Source: Psychrobacillus sp042885655
GTDB taxonomy: Bacteria > Bacillota > Bacilli > Bacillales_A > Planococcaceae
Length of the DNA: 64,000 bases
Assembly: GCF_042885655.1 (NCBI RefSeq)
Contig: NZ_JBHVRO010000011.1
Location: 62,001-126,000 of the forward strand
Reading direction: 5' to 3'
A model generated the notes under the pieces. That model was given only the letters and a program-made list of their open reading frames with translations, made no database searches and had not been told where the DNA came from. The position numbers and the translations under genes are program-made. The stretch's first letter is position 1, and each line of letters opens with the position of its first letter. Of this stretch, positions 1 through 9,334 are shown one piece after another.

Positions 1-163
1 ATGAAAGGAGAGCGAAGATTTTTTTCGTAAGGCTAGGATTAGATAATAAAGTAATAAGTAAAAGGTTGAGTGCTAAGGTTTCTTTGAATTGTTTTAAATC
101 ATGTCTTTTTTTTCAATTTAATTAAGCTATACTTAGAATATTGAAAAAAGGCTGGTGGTTTAA

Positions 164-1045
164 ATGCAAAAATATATTGGTGAAATATTGTTGATTGTAA
201 CAGCAATTATATGGGGAAGTGGATTTGTTTCCAGTGCCATAGCGTTAGAATATTATTCTCCTTATCAAATTTTAGCGGGAAGGTTCTTGATTGGCGCAGT
301 AATATTAAGTATTTTATTTTACAAAAAGCTGAAGAAAGTAAATAGAAGTACCATGATAAAAGGAGCGCTTTTAGGAATTATCTTATACCTTGCTTTTGCT
401 CTTCAAACTATAGGACTTCAATTTACGACACCTTCTAAAAATGCATTTTTAACATCCGTTAACGTAGTAATTGTACCTTTTATTGGTTTTCTCTTTTATA
501 AGAAGAAAATTGATATGTACGAATTAATTGGTGCTATTCTGGCCGTAATGGGTATAGCGGTATTGTCTCTTAAGTTATCCTCTGAAGTTAATATAGGTGA
601 TTTGCTAACTTTATGCTGTGCGATTGGTTTTGCATTTCATATATTTTATACATCTAAGTTTGTAAAAAATGAGGATCCAATTGCTCTTACGATTGTTCAA
701 ATGATAGTGGCGGCTGTTGTCAGTTGGATTGTTGTTCTGTTCAGAGGGGAATCTTCTTTTTCTTTGGAAACAGAAGGAATGATCAATCTCCTTTATCTAG
801 GTGTTTTTTCAACAACGATTGCTTTTTTAATACAAACAGTTGCTCAGAAATACATTTCGGAAACAAAAGCAGCAATTATTTTATCCACAGAAGCCTTCTG
901 GGGAATGGCATTTTCGATTGTCATTTTAAGTGAAGTAATGACTTTCAAAATGACCATAGGAGCAATTCTTATACTTTGTGCAATTATTATTTCTGAAACC
1001 AAATTTGGATTTTTGAACAAGAAAAGCATAGAAGAAATAACTTAA
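164..1045 (+). CDS. EamA/DMT family membrane transporter
   Basis: A 293-residue, strongly hydrophobic protein with about ten predicted membrane segments in two halves, the usual layout of the drug/metabolite transporter (EamA) superfamily. The first segment carries the typical AIIWGSGFV stretch (about residues 14-22), and the motif around TTPSKNAFLTS (about 89-99) is characteristic of the family. The substrate cannot be read from the sequence; members export metabolites, amino acids or drugs. The ATG at 164 follows a modest GGTGG-like site. It stands alone: upstream is the window edge and downstream is a hairpin at about 1119. Family assignment is confident, function is not. Confidence 0.85.
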   Translation: MQKYIGEILLIVTAIIWGSGFVSSAIALEYYSPYQILAGRFLIGAVILSILFYKKLKKVNRSTMIKGALLGIILYLAFALQTIGLQFTTPSKNAFLTSVNVVIVPFIGFLFYKKKIDMYELIGAILAVMGIAVLSLKLSSEVNIGDLLTLCCAIGFAFHIFYTSKFVKNEDPIALTIVQMIVAAVVSWIVVLFRGESSFSLETEGMINLLYLGVFSTTIAFLIQTVAQKYISETKAAIILSTEAFWGMAFSIVILSEVMTFKMTIGAILILCAIIISETKFGFLNKKSIEEIT

Positions 1046-1118
1046 AAAAAGAGAGCGTTTCTACATATAATTAAGCTACCCAGTTGAGTGATACGAAATA
1101 CCATATAAAGAACGAAAT

Positions 1119-1150
1119 AGACCGCCAATTCTCATATGAATTAGCGGTCT
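1119..1150. terminator. hairpin downstream of the EamA gene, weak terminator
   Basis: AGACCGC at 1119-1125 pairs with GCGGTCT at 1144-1150, and the inner AATTC/GAATT also pairs with one mismatch between. Only a short T run follows, so termination is plausible but not strong. The rest of 1046-1470 contains no gene that I can support. A reading frame starting with TTG at 1084 runs straight through this hairpin and has no ribosome binding site. Confidence 0.5.
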
Positions 1151-1470
1151 TTAAAATGCCTATAAATCAATGGTTGCATACAAATCGGACTTATTTTAGT
1201 AACCAGGAAGAATGGAATATAACATACCGCACTAAGCATCCTTTGTTCTTAACCCTTTTTGAAATAAATTATTGTTGTTATAGGACTCAATACAAACCGT
1301 TCTAAATTTGGAGGTATTACCCTAGACCAATCTGAAATAATTTTCTACTTAACCAAATATGCAATGATAATTTTCTTTTTTACGGATAATAACCCATGTT
1401 CTTCCTATATCTATTATCTTCCTATTCTAAGATAATAAAGGAATATATATGATTTTGGGGGAAGAATTAC

Positions 1471-4400
1471 ATGAAACATACTATTTTATCCATTTTTACT
1501 GCATTATTCTTACTGAGTTCACACTCACCTGTGTATGCTTCTGATTTAGCTGGTAATACGGTTATACAATTAGAGGATTCCATGCTTCAAAAAAAGTTAG
1601 AGGATTATGTTAACTTTTGTGACCACCAATATGACGAGGAAACCACTATCGATCGAATATCCAGCTGTGTAGAGAAAAATAATGGTGTCATAACGCTTGG
1701 AAATTGGTATTCGGGGACTATCACAACTTTCAAAGGGATGGAGAAACTGGCTGGTTTGCCTATTAAACAATTAATCATTCAAAACAGCCATGAAAGCGGC
1801 GACCCAACAGATCTTACTCCGCTTTCAAAAATAAAAAGTTTAGAGAGTTTGTATTTATCTGGTACTTACGCAAATGATTTCTCTCCTCTAGGTGAACTTT
1901 CGAATTTAAGTGAATTAGTGATTAACTCTGCTCATAATCAACCGTTGCTTACGATTTCTTCAATAAAAAACCTACAAAAACTTGACCTCTCCGGAAAACA
2001 AGTTACTTCGCTTGCTGGAATTGAAAGTATGCAACAGCTTACGGATTTGGCGATAACTGGTTTATCGATTCCTGATTTTAGTGAATTGACAAAGGCTCCG
2101 CAGTTGACGAAATTATTTATTGATTTTAATGGTAGCTCTCGTTTTTTACAGTCCCTGCCTAATCTAGAGTCATTAACACTCTTTAATAATAATAAATCTA
2201 AAGTCTTTCAGGGAGATGACTTGAAAAAGGCAACAAAGCTTAAGTATCTTCGATTGGATGGCATTGAGGTAAATTATGACTTCCTTAACGTTATGCCAAC
2301 ATTAGAGGAATTAAAGATATCAGATTCATTAAAGGACGCTAGTACCTTGTTCGATGCGATTAATAACCCATTGGTCCATCTTAGAAATATAGATTTAAGT
2401 TATAATCAACTTTCTGCTATGGAAGGTGCCAAGAAAATGTCTTATCTGTTTCCGTCCATTGAAAATATAATAATGTACAGAAATGAGATTACCGATTTAT
2501 CACAGCTTGTTCAAACAGATATTCCTTATCAACATCTAAAGGAATTGGAGATAAACTACAATAACATTTTTAATATCAACTTACTAGGAGAGCATGCTGA
2601 ATTATTCCCTTCATTGGAGACGATTAATGCTAATTCGAACTATATTCATTCTATTAGTGAAATGACTAAGCTTCCAGCATTACAATCATTGTTAACTGAT
2701 TTCAATTTTATTGATCGCTCTGATGTACAAAATCCAGCAAATTTTGTGGGATCTCCACAATATCAATTAGGTACACCAAAAACATTAGAATTGTTTATTG
2801 GGTCTGTGTATAGTGGGTTTATTTTAGAAAAGTTTTCGATTCCAAATGGGGGTTGGAAAGAGAAAATTAAGTCAAAAGATTTGAATATAACTTTTTCAGA
2901 CCCTGAGGTTGCTGAAATAACGGAAAAAGGCAATATTTTAGCCAAAAAAGCAGGGACAACAACCGTTACTGCCTCTATTATAGGTTCAACAGACCCTTAT
3001 TTTTCACATTCCTTCCTGTTAACAGTCAAGGATGAATATTATAAACCGTATGATCCTATGGTTTATGGTGATGTGACGCTTCAAACGAACAAGCTGACCT
3101 TAGCTGCCTACGAGGAGGAAGGCAAAGTGGTTGTAGCAGGAAATGGCAAAGTGATTGCAATCGTTGAATCATCCGGAAATTTGACATTAGACCTTCCAAG
3201 CCTTGAGGGATTAACGGAATTACAGGTTTGGGCAGAATCAAAACTAGGGATTAAAAGCAATATTATTACCGTACCAGTTTATAAAACCGAGAAGCCCGAG
3301 ATGCCAAGTATAGATTCTATTACCGATCAAAATGAATATATTACAGGAAAAGCAGAGCCTAATACGACTATTTATGTTTCTGCTGCAATACAAGACAAAT
3401 TGTTTCAGGACCAATCCCAGAAGGTGAACGCTGACGGGACTTTTAAGTTTTATACAGGAAAGCTGCCAAGTGGTTATTCTCTTGTTTTTTATACGAAAAA
3501 TGAGGAAGGACGAGAGAGCTATTATATCAGTTCGACTGTCCGTGATCTTACACCGCCTGAGGTACCAACATTTGATATTATTACAAGTGATTCAAAACAA
3601 ATTAGTGGCAAAACAGAAGCCAATGCAAAAGTAACTATCTACAAAAATTCTAATTATATTGGGTACACTTTCGCAGATAAGAATGGCGTTTTCGAGTACT
3701 GGATTTCGGCTCCAATCCCAGGAGATATCTTTACTGCTTTTGCTGAGGATAAATATAAAAATAAAAGCGAAGAAGGAAGAATTGTTGTCACTTATAAATT
3801 GGAGAAGCCCCAGCCACCAAAGATAGATTTTCTTTCCGATCAAAATGAATATATTACAGGAAAAGCAGAACCTAATACGACTATTTATGTTTCTGCTGAA
3901 AGCCAAGATGAATTGTTTCGGGACCAATCCCAGAAGGTGAAACCTGACGGGACTTTTAAGTTCTATAGCGGAAAGTTGCCAGATGGTTATTCTCTAGTTT
4001 TTTACGCAAAAAATGAGGAGGGACGAGAGAGCGATTATATTCGTTCGACTGTCCGTGATATTACGCCGCCTGCGGTACCGGCATTTGATCCAGTTACAAG
4101 TGATTCAAAGCAAATTAGTGGTAAAACGGAAGCCAATGCAAAAGTAACAATCTACAAAAATTCAAAGTATATTGGGGATACTTTCGCAGATCAGAATGGC
4201 GTTTTCAAGTACTCTATTTCGGCTCCAATCCCAGGAGATATCTTTACGGCTATTGCTGAGGATAAACATGCAAATAAAAGCAAGGAAGGAAAAGTTGTTG
4301 CTACTCTGCCTATTAAGGAAGAAATTAAACCACAAAAGCCTGTCTTTTGGAAAGGTTTGGAGCTGAAAAAAGGTCAAATTGGTCTAGTTACCATTACGAA

Positions 4401-4602
4401 AAGAATCAATCTTTGGAAACGAGAAGGCGATAAGCTAGTCTTCGAACGTGTGTTAAACCCTGGAGAAGTATATCGAGTCTACCGGTATGACAGCAAATAT
4501 GGAGGGCAATATGGCGTAGGCGGAAGCCTCTACATCACCAACATTAAGGGTTATGTGAAATACGAAACACCATCAAAGGCAGTGCTAGCACAAGTAAAAT
4601 AG
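1471..4602 (+). CDS. Secreted leucine-rich-repeat protein with Ig-like modules
   Basis: A 1043-residue surface or secreted protein. Residues 1-24 form a signal peptide (Lys-His, hydrophobic core, cleavage near VYASD). About residues 85-440 are leucine-rich repeats of the internalin type (LTPLSKIKSLESL, LPNLESLTL, LRNIDLSYNQL). About 465-520 resemble a Big_2 Ig-like domain, including the ITEKGNILAKKAGTTTVTA pattern. About 605-950 are four Ig-like domains arranged as two copies of a 171-residue pair. The last 85 residues form an SH3-like module (KKGQIGLVTI, then YDSKYGGQYGVGG) that I believe recurs in related secreted proteins; that is from memory. There is no LPXTG motif. The ATG follows GGGGGAAG. 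A role in adhesion or wall contact is inference. Confidence 0.85.
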   Translation: MKHTILSIFTALFLLSSHSPVYASDLAGNTVIQLEDSMLQKKLEDYVNFCDHQYDEETTIDRISSCVEKNNGVITLGNWYSGTITTFKGMEKLAGLPIKQLIIQNSHESGDPTDLTPLSKIKSLESLYLSGTYANDFSPLGELSNLSELVINSAHNQPLLTISSIKNLQKLDLSGKQVTSLAGIESMQQLTDLAITGLSIPDFSELTKAPQLTKLFIDFNGSSRFLQSLPNLESLTLFNNNKSKVFQGDDLKKATKLKYLRLDGIEVNYDFLNVMPTLEELKISDSLKDASTLFDAINNPLVHLRNIDLSYNQLSAMEGAKKMSYLFPSIENIIMYRNEITDLSQLVQTDIPYQHLKELEINYNNIFNINLLGEHAELFPSLETINANSNYIHSISEMTKLPALQSLLTDFNFIDRSDVQNPANFVGSPQYQLGTPKTLELFIGSVYSGFILEKFSIPNGGWKEKIKSKDLNITFSDPEVAEITEKGNILAKKAGTTTVTASIIGSTDPYFSHSFLLTVKDEYYKPYDPMVYGDVTLQTNKLTLAAYEEEGKVVVAGNGKVIAIVESSGNLTLDLPSLEGLTELQVWAESKLGIKSNIITVPVYKTEKPEMPSIDSITDQNEYITGKAEPNTTIYVSAAIQDKLFQDQSQKVNADGTFKFYTGKLPSGYSLVFYTKNEEGRESYYISSTVRDLTPPEVPTFDIITSDSKQISGKTEANAKVTIYKNSNYIGYTFADKNGVFEYWISAPIPGDIFTAFAEDKYKNKSEEGRIVVTYKLEKPQPPKIDFLSDQNEYITGKAEPNTTIYVSAESQDELFRDQSQKVKPDGTFKFYSGKLPDGYSLVFYAKNEEGRESDYIRSTVRDITPPAVPAFDPVTSDSKQISGKTEANAKVTIYKNSKYIGDTFADQNGVFKYSISAPIPGDIFTAIAEDKHANKSKEGKVVATLPIKEEIKPQKPVFWKGLELKKGQIGLVTITKRINLWKREGDKLVFERVLNPGEVYRVYRYDSKYGGQYGVGGSLYITNIKGYVKYETPSKAVLAQVK
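3290..4315 (+). repeat. 513-bp in-frame tandem duplication inside the LRR gene
   Basis: Unit 1 is about 3290-3802 and unit 2 about 3803-4315. Matching anchors lie exactly 513 bp (171 codons) apart: GATCAAAATGAATAT at 3325 and 3838, and CGTGAT at 3541 and 4054. Each unit encodes two Ig-like domains. The copies are nearly identical at DNA level, which points to a recent duplication. Confidence 0.9.
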
Positions 4603-4686
4603 AGGTCTGGCTCTGCTCATCTATATTATACAATTTCAACGGTCTTTGATTTAAATTTATATATGGGAAATAAGTTACTAAAATAT

Positions 4687-4733
4687 AAAGCCTGTATCTA
4701 TGATTACTATGTAATCTAGATACAGGCTTTTTG
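4687..4733. terminator. Bidirectional terminator between LRR gene and doxX-like gene
   Basis: A perfect 14-bp stem, AAAGCCTGTATCTA (4687-4700) with TAGATACAGGCTTT (4717-4730), is followed by TTT. It lies between convergent genes and could serve both. Confidence 0.85.
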
Positions 4734-4833
4734 AAAAAAATTCCTTCTTTTTCAACTTAAGCACCTGTTAATTGAATAACAATCACCTTGTCCTTTCACG
4801 TTAGTTTTATAATGTATTTTTATATATTTGAAA

Positions 4834-5184
4834 TTAAAAACGTCCAATTGTGACAAATAGAGCTAAGGCGATAATGATAATATTTGTACCAATCGCTTTA
4901 TATTCCCCACGCTTCCCATGGAAGCCAGCTGCAAACACCATAATTAATAGCAGACCAATAGCTGCAAGGGGTGTTAAAATTGGAACTATGCCTAAAGCGA
5001 ATGGAAGAATTAATCCAATTCCCCCAAGAACTTCTACAACCCCAATAAATGCAATAAAGCCCTTCGAGTAATCACTTACCCATGGGAGTGACTTTTTTGC
5101 CTTTTCATATTGTAACTTAGTTGCTCCTGCACCAATAAACATTAGTGCTAACAAACCTTGAATAATCCATAGTGCAATGTTCAT
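4834..5184 (-). CDS. DoxX family membrane protein
   Basis: A 116-residue protein with four predicted membrane helices and the DoxX-family N-terminal pattern (LLALMFIGAGATKL). DoxX-like proteins are small inner-membrane proteins, in some cases linked to redox or thiol stress; the exact role is unsettled. I chose the ATG at 5184 because AAGGAGGG lies six bases upstream. A longer in-frame TTG start at 5205 would begin upstream of that site and is unlikely. It is divergent from an HxlR-type regulator with 127 bp between them, which suggests that regulator controls it. Confidence 0.85.
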   Translation of the reverse strand: MNIALWIIQGLLALMFIGAGATKLQYEKAKKSLPWVSDYSKGFIAFIGVVEVLGGIGLILPFALGIVPILTPLAAIGLLLIMVFAAGFHGKRGEYKAIGTNIIIIALALFVTIGRF

Positions 5185-5311
5185 ATAGTACCCTCCTTGT
5201 TTCAATTTAAATCCTAAGGTTATAATAATTGATAAGAGAAATATTTAGAAGTAGTCACTTTAATGTGTCATAGTATACAAAAAGATACCTAAGATACAAG
5301 GGGGAAGATTT

Positions 5312-5662
5312 ATGACTAATAGTTGTAATGGTGGAATTGAAACTGCTCTTGATATTCTTGTCGGAAAGTGGAAGCCAGTAATTCTTTATCATCTTATCGA
5401 AAATGGTACATTGCGTTTTAGTGAACTACAACGTTCAATTCCTGGTATAACGAAAAAAATGCTTACAACCCAATTAAGGGAATTAGAATATCACGATATT
5501 ATCAATCGTAAAATCTATGCACAAATACCCCCAAAGGTTGAATACTCCATTACTGAATACGGAAAAGGGTTAATGCCAGTTTTAATGCCAATGCATGAAT
5601 GGGGATTAAATCATTTACAACATTTGGATGAGCTTTACAGGGAAAAGCCTGAATCTCAATGA
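5312..5662 (+). CDS. HxlR-type winged-helix transcriptional regulator
   Basis: A 116-residue protein matching the HxlR family in length and pattern: an N-terminal cysteine (Cys5), then the conserved ALDILVGKWKPVILYHL helix region, FSELQRSIPGITKKML recognition helix, and a wing ending near VEYSITEYGKGL. Members are dimeric DNA-binding proteins, many sensing electrophiles, aldehydes or oxidants through the N-terminal cysteine. The ATG follows GGGGGAAG. The divergent DoxX gene is its probable target. Repeated GATACCTAAGATAC-like words at 5285-5298 could be its operator, but I cannot show this. Confidence 0.88.
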   Translation: MTNSCNGGIETALDILVGKWKPVILYHLIENGTLRFSELQRSIPGITKKMLTTQLRELEYHDIINRKIYAQIPPKVEYSITEYGKGLMPVLMPMHEWGLNHLQHLDELYREKPESQ

Positions 5663-5670
5663 ACATAAAA

Positions 5671-5694
5671 AAGAGCTGTATTCAGCTCTTTTTT
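5671..5694 (+). terminator. Terminator of the HxlR-type gene
   Basis: AAGAGCTG (5671-5678) pairs with CAGCTCTT (5683-5690) around a four-base loop, followed by a run of T. Confidence 0.92.
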
Positions 5695-5780
5695 ATTTAT
5701 CCTTCTTCAACTATACGGCTCCGTTAGTTAGTTTAATCGCCCTTCACAATGTATAGTTGTTTTAACATAAATACCCAATA

Positions 5781-5816
5781 AAAATCACCTCTCAGTATAA
5801 TTTGAGAGGTGATTTT
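5781..5816. terminator. Symmetric hairpin, possible second or bidirectional terminator
   Basis: AAAATCACCTCTCA (5781-5794) pairs perfectly with TGAGAGGTGATTTT (5803-5816). It has A and T tracts at its feet, so it could stop transcripts from either side. It sits between the HxlR terminator and the SDR terminator. Confidence 0.7.
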
Positions 5817-5878
5817 AACAATCTTTACTATAAATAAAACTTTTACAAACTAAACTTTGAATTCTATAAAATTAGGAT

Positions 5879-5907
5879 AAAAAAAGGAATTGCCACAGCA
5901 ACTCCTT
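5879..5907 (-). terminator. Terminator of the SDR gene
   Basis: Read on the minus strand, AAGGAGTTGC (from 5907) pairs with GCAATTCCTT with one mismatch, followed by seven T (plus-strand A run 5879-5885). It lies about 110 bp beyond the SDR stop codon. Confidence 0.8.
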
Positions 5908-6017
5908 ACATTATTTGAATACATTTAAAGCAATTAACTAAATTAGAATAACTAGGAGAGGTGTATACTTATTATTTCTTCAGTGTTCTACCTGTTACAC
6001 TAAGATGTTATTATTGA

Positions 6018-6776
6018 CTATAAAGTTAACCCGCCATCTACAAGAACAATTGAACCGGTCATATAACTTGCTTTTTCTGATGCTAAGAAAGCTACCATTT
6101 CAGCGAGTTCATTTGGCTCAGCATATCGCCCAAGTCTCATATTTGAAATTTCTTCAGGAATGTAACCACCTTGTGCAAACTGATCGGCAACACCTGCTGT
6201 TAGAGCTGTTTGAACTCCACCTGGACAAAGAGCATTAATACGAATTCCTTTTTTTGCATATTCTAACGCAGCACCCTTTGTTAAACCTATAACAGCATGT
6301 TTGCTCGCAGAATATACAGCTACACTATGTTCAGGGCGAATTCCAGCTGTAGAAGCAGTGTTAATAATAGATCCACTTCCTTGTTCTTCCATAACTTTCA
6401 ACACATGTTTCATTCCAAGGAAGACACCCTTTACATTGATATTCATAATACGATCAAATTCAGATTCTTCTACTGTCGTGAAAGGTGCAAATTTTTGGAT
6501 TACACCTGCATTGTTGAAAAATACATCTATACGTCCATATACTTCAACTGCTTTATTTACATAGTTTTGAACATCTTCGCTTTTCGATACATCAGCCTGA
6601 ACGAAGATTCCCTCTCCGCCTTGCTCCTTAATTAGGTTTAATGTTTCTTCCCCTGTTTCTTTATTGTAATCTACTAAGACAACAGTTGCGCCGTCTTGAG
6701 CAAGTTTCAAACTACTTGCTCTTCCGATTCCACTTCCAGCACCGGTAATTACTGCAATTTTGTTTGTTAATTCCAT
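6018..6776 (-). CDS. SDR family NAD(P)-dependent oxidoreductase
   Basis: A 252-residue classical short-chain dehydrogenase/reductase. It shows the Rossmann glycine motif TGAGSGIG (residues 11-18), NNAG (88-91), and the catalytic Ser142, Tyr155 and Lys159 in the YSASK motif. The C-terminal MTGSIVLVDGG is typical. An acidic residue after the second beta strand (VLVDYN, Asp36) suggests preference for NAD. The substrate is unknown; such genes are often named 3-oxoacyl-ACP reductase or glucose dehydrogenase without proof. AAGGGGAG lies six bases before the ATG. The divergent AraC-type gene is its likely regulator. Confidence 0.88.
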   Translation of the reverse strand: MELTNKIAVITGAGSGIGRASSLKLAQDGATVVLVDYNKETGEETLNLIKEQGGEGIFVQADVSKSEDVQNYVNKAVEVYGRIDVFFNNAGVIQKFAPFTTVEESEFDRIMNINVKGVFLGMKHVLKVMEEQGSGSIINTASTAGIRPEHSVAVYSASKHAVIGLTKGAALEYAKKGIRINALCPGGVQTALTAGVADQFAQGGYIPEEISNMRLGRYAEPNELAEMVAFLASEKASYMTGSIVLVDGGLTL

Positions 6777-6810
6777 GTTTAACTCCCCTTTTTTTTATAA
6801 TATCTTACGT

Positions 6811-6834
6811 CCTTTATTTTATTGCGAGTAAAGG
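6811..6834. promoter_or_regulatory. Inverted repeat in the SDR/AraC divergent promoter region
   Basis: CCTTTA (6811-6816) and TAAAGG (6829-6834) form a spaced inverted repeat in the 151-bp region shared by two divergent genes. It is a candidate operator only, because the half-sites are short and AT-rich. Confidence 0.3.
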
Positions 6835-6927
6835 ATTATATATTGTAGTATTTTACGGATAATGGTACTTTTTTAATGTGAATAAAATGTATTTGGAATA
6901 AAAAAGTGAGAGGAGAATATAAGGTAG

Positions 6928-8175
6928 ATGATTAGAGAAGATTTACAATATATTTGTCAGCTCATTTATGACATTCATCAAATCCCTGTTTATTATGTCA
7001 ATCAATTTGGCGAGTTTGAATATGAGCTTTCAAAAAATGAACTGCGGAAAAATCCATACTATGAGCCGTTCAAAGAGCAGATTAGGGTATATAATTACGA
7101 CGAGGATCCACATGATTTTCCTATCTTTTTCTCGAATTCAAATTTGAACTGTTTCTTTATCAATCTTAAAGAAACTGGTCTTTTTTTAGGATCTATTATT
7201 GTAGGACCTACGCTGGAGTCAGAAATATCGAAAGAAGACATTTCCAAAGTCATGGATGTTTTTAAAGGAAACGTGAATAAAGGGAAGCTCATAGAATACT
7301 ATCAATCCGTCCCTGTTATAGATAAGCAACAACTATTATCGATTAGCCTTTTGGTTTATTATTTAGCTTACCGTAAAATGTTAGATGAAAAGATAGTCTT
7401 GCAAAACAATAAGAAGTTGAACCTCGTAATAATTGAATCTGAAGAACTGGAACTCGAGCTTTCCAAAGGAAGAAGGAATTTCATTTTCCACTCCAATCTT
7501 TCATATGAACGGGTTTTGCTTGATTACGTTAAAAACGGTCGTATGGATAAAATAAAAGATACCTTTGATTACTCCATTGTTGGTGAGGCAGAATTAGGAT
7601 TATTGTCGAAACGAAATCGCTTAAGAAGTGAAAAAAATTTAATGATAACCGGAATTGCACTTGTTTGCAGAGCTGCGATTGAAGGTGGCTTAAATGAGGA
7701 AATAGCCTTTACCTTAAGTGATTTTTACATTCAACAACTTGAGGAATTAAGAAGCCTAAAGACGATATTGAACTTAACGGAAGAAGCAATAATGGATTAT
7801 ACCAAACGAGTGCATCAATTAAATGTAGAGAAATATTCTGCAACAATTATTACATGTCAGGAATATATTTATAAACATCTGTATGGTGACATCACGCTTG
7901 ATCAACTTTCGGAAATATGTAGTTTAAGTCCTAATTATTTATCATCTCTATTCAAAAAAGAAGTTGGTATACCAATAAGTGAATATATACAACGGCAACG
8001 AATAGAGGAAGCGAAAAGTTTATTACATTTAACGAAATATTCAATTTCAGAAATTAGCACTTGGCTAAACTTTAACGATCAAAGTTATTTTATAAAAGTT
8101 TTTAAAAAATACACTGGTTTAACCCCAAGGCAGTATAGAAATAATAATCATACTTCGGGTATTTCTTCAACATGA
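6928..8175 (+). CDS. AraC family transcriptional regulator
   Basis: A 415-residue regulator. The C-terminal ~100 residues (about 310-405) form a two-helix-turn-helix AraC/XylS DNA-binding domain: ITLDQLSEICSLSPNYLSSLF is the first, YSISEISTWLNFNDQSYFIK the second, and the family signature ends FKKYTGLTPRQYR. The N-terminal ~300 residues have no clear named domain, though the start resembles a PAS/GAF-like ligand-sensing region, and a few cysteines occur. The ATG at 6928 is preceded by AGGAGAATATAAGGTAG. Divergent orientation suggests control of the SDR gene. Confidence 0.88.
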   Translation: MIREDLQYICQLIYDIHQIPVYYVNQFGEFEYELSKNELRKNPYYEPFKEQIRVYNYDEDPHDFPIFFSNSNLNCFFINLKETGLFLGSIIVGPTLESEISKEDISKVMDVFKGNVNKGKLIEYYQSVPVIDKQQLLSISLLVYYLAYRKMLDEKIVLQNNKKLNLVIIESEELELELSKGRRNFIFHSNLSYERVLLDYVKNGRMDKIKDTFDYSIVGEAELGLLSKRNRLRSEKNLMITGIALVCRAAIEGGLNEEIAFTLSDFYIQQLEELRSLKTILNLTEEAIMDYTKRVHQLNVEKYSATIITCQEYIYKHLYGDITLDQLSEICSLSPNYLSSLFKKEVGIPISEYIQRQRIEEAKSLLHLTKYSISEISTWLNFNDQSYFIKVFKKYTGLTPRQYRNNNHTSGISST

Positions 8176-8318
8176 TTTCTGTTATTTTTGCAGCAAGAAT
8201 TTGCACAATTTTTTCTAAGTCTGACTTGAATAGACCAACTAACCGCTGTCATTCTTCTTTGCTCTCAATAAATCTAAATTTGAATAGTATCGATAGAACG
8301 TTCAGTAAGTCTGGTCAT
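8150..8318 (-). pseudogene. Decayed small gene of unknown function
   Basis: On the minus strand an ATG at 8318, with GGGGGAAG upstream, opens a frame reading MTRLTERSIDTIQI and then stops. After a one-base shift the text resumes as RFIESKEE, meets a TGA where Trp would fit, and continues as QRLVGLFKSDLEKIVQILAA and KITEIMLKKYPK. The pieces join into one plausible amphipathic protein of about 55-60 residues. I do not recognise the family. The 3' end overlaps the tail of the AraC-type gene, so the exact end is unclear. One frameshift and one nonsense change indicate a pseudogene. Confidence 0.4.
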
Positions 8319-8384
8319 TTTGTAAACTTCCCCCGTTGTTAATGTCAAAAAAAAATAGGCTTAGCCTTCTGAGTACAATAAGAA

Positions 8385-8422
8385 AACCGAAATCTCTTTT
8401 AAATAAACAAGAGATTTCGGTT
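8385..8422. terminator. Perfect 13-bp hairpin in the gene-free stretch
   Basis: AACCGAAATCTCT (8385-8397) pairs with AGAGATTTCGGTT (8410-8422). There is no good T tract on either side, so it may be a relic terminator or another hairpin element. Confidence 0.5.
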
Positions 8423-9085
8423 CACTATTGACGAATTATTTATTTAAAATTGAATTCTCTTTACGTAGGATTAATCGGCTTTATTCATGTCGGAAATTGC
8501 TTTAAGAACTTAGAAATAAAGTGGATGTAAATGATATATACTATGAATGAGGAAATGGGAAAAAGCGATTCCAATTAATACAAAAGCGTGCTATTTTTAG
8601 AGAAAATACTTGCTATTACTTCAGCATTTTTTATTTCCGATTGTGAGCAACAACATTACCATTAAATATCGACTAAAGATGAGCATGTTCTTTTTCTTGT
8701 TCTTGGTTGTCTATGATAAGTATTGACCGGCACTTTGGAATTTATCCTTTCCATAGATTAGGTCAGTTATCTTCCTAACAATTAATGGCACAAATTAATG
8801 AGAAAAAGAGAGATAACAAAGGATTAATCGGTAGGCGAAACTCATATACAAATGAAGCTTCTTGATAAAAAGGAAAAGTCGAAAACCCATCATAAAGGTT
8901 ATCGATTTTTTCTTTTTTTGATATTCGTTTTAGAATAAATGATCGTTTTTTTATCATAATAATTAAAATCCCTTTTCATTAAATTAATTCTTTTAAAAAG
9001 CTTAAATTGCATTGGTCTGTATTAAACGAGTATTTATTGCGAAAGATAAGGACGAATCTTAGCAATTAGCGAAAGGAGTGTTTTT
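8423..9085. other. Gene-free, AT-rich stretch
   Basis: No convincing coding region in either strand. Short frames are interrupted by stops, and none has a supported start. The stretch looks like decayed sequence following the small pseudogene at 8150-8318, but I cannot identify its origin. Confidence 0.5.
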
Positions 9086-9262
9086 ATGGAAAATATACGA
9101 GAAGGATTAATCCCCACAGTACTTGGAACAGCCGTAACAACTACGGGCATGGTATTGCGTAATAGTAGAAACATTTCACCGTTAATAACGAGTTCGATTA
9201 TTGGCTTTGGTGTAGCCCATATCGTATTAGGAACAATCGATTTATTCGAACATCGTCGCTAA
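9086..9262 (+). CDS. Small hydrophobic protein, Bacillus-type conserved hypothetical
   Basis: A 58-residue gene with a clear ribosome binding site (GAAAGGAGTG, five bases before the ATG). The protein starts MENIREGLIPTVLGTAVTTTG and contains two hydrophobic stretches (about 8-24 and 34-52), ending IDLFEHRR. I recall very similar short proteins in Bacillus, sometimes misnamed asparagine synthase; that is from memory. It is probably a small membrane-associated protein. It is followed by another small membrane protein gene, a DUF378 type, 72 bp downstream. Confidence 0.75.
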   Translation: MENIREGLIPTVLGTAVTTTGMVLRNSRNISPLITSSIIGFGVAHIVLGTIDLFEHRR

Positions 9263-9334
9263 TGATTCGTAAAGGAAGGTATGCGCCCTTCCCTTACATC
9301 TTGCTCCGTATAAAAAATAAGGAGGTGTTAATCC

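Noticed and set aside
1..30. Short reading frame at the left edge ending in TAA
   Set aside because: It could be the tail of a preceding gene, but ten codons are not enough to say.
1084..1305. 73-residue open frame starting with TTG
   Set aside because: No ribosome binding site, unlikely composition, and it runs through a terminator-like hairpin.
8775..8957. 60-residue minus-strand frame
   Set aside because: Low-complexity AT-rich translation, no binding site, and no neighbour to support it.
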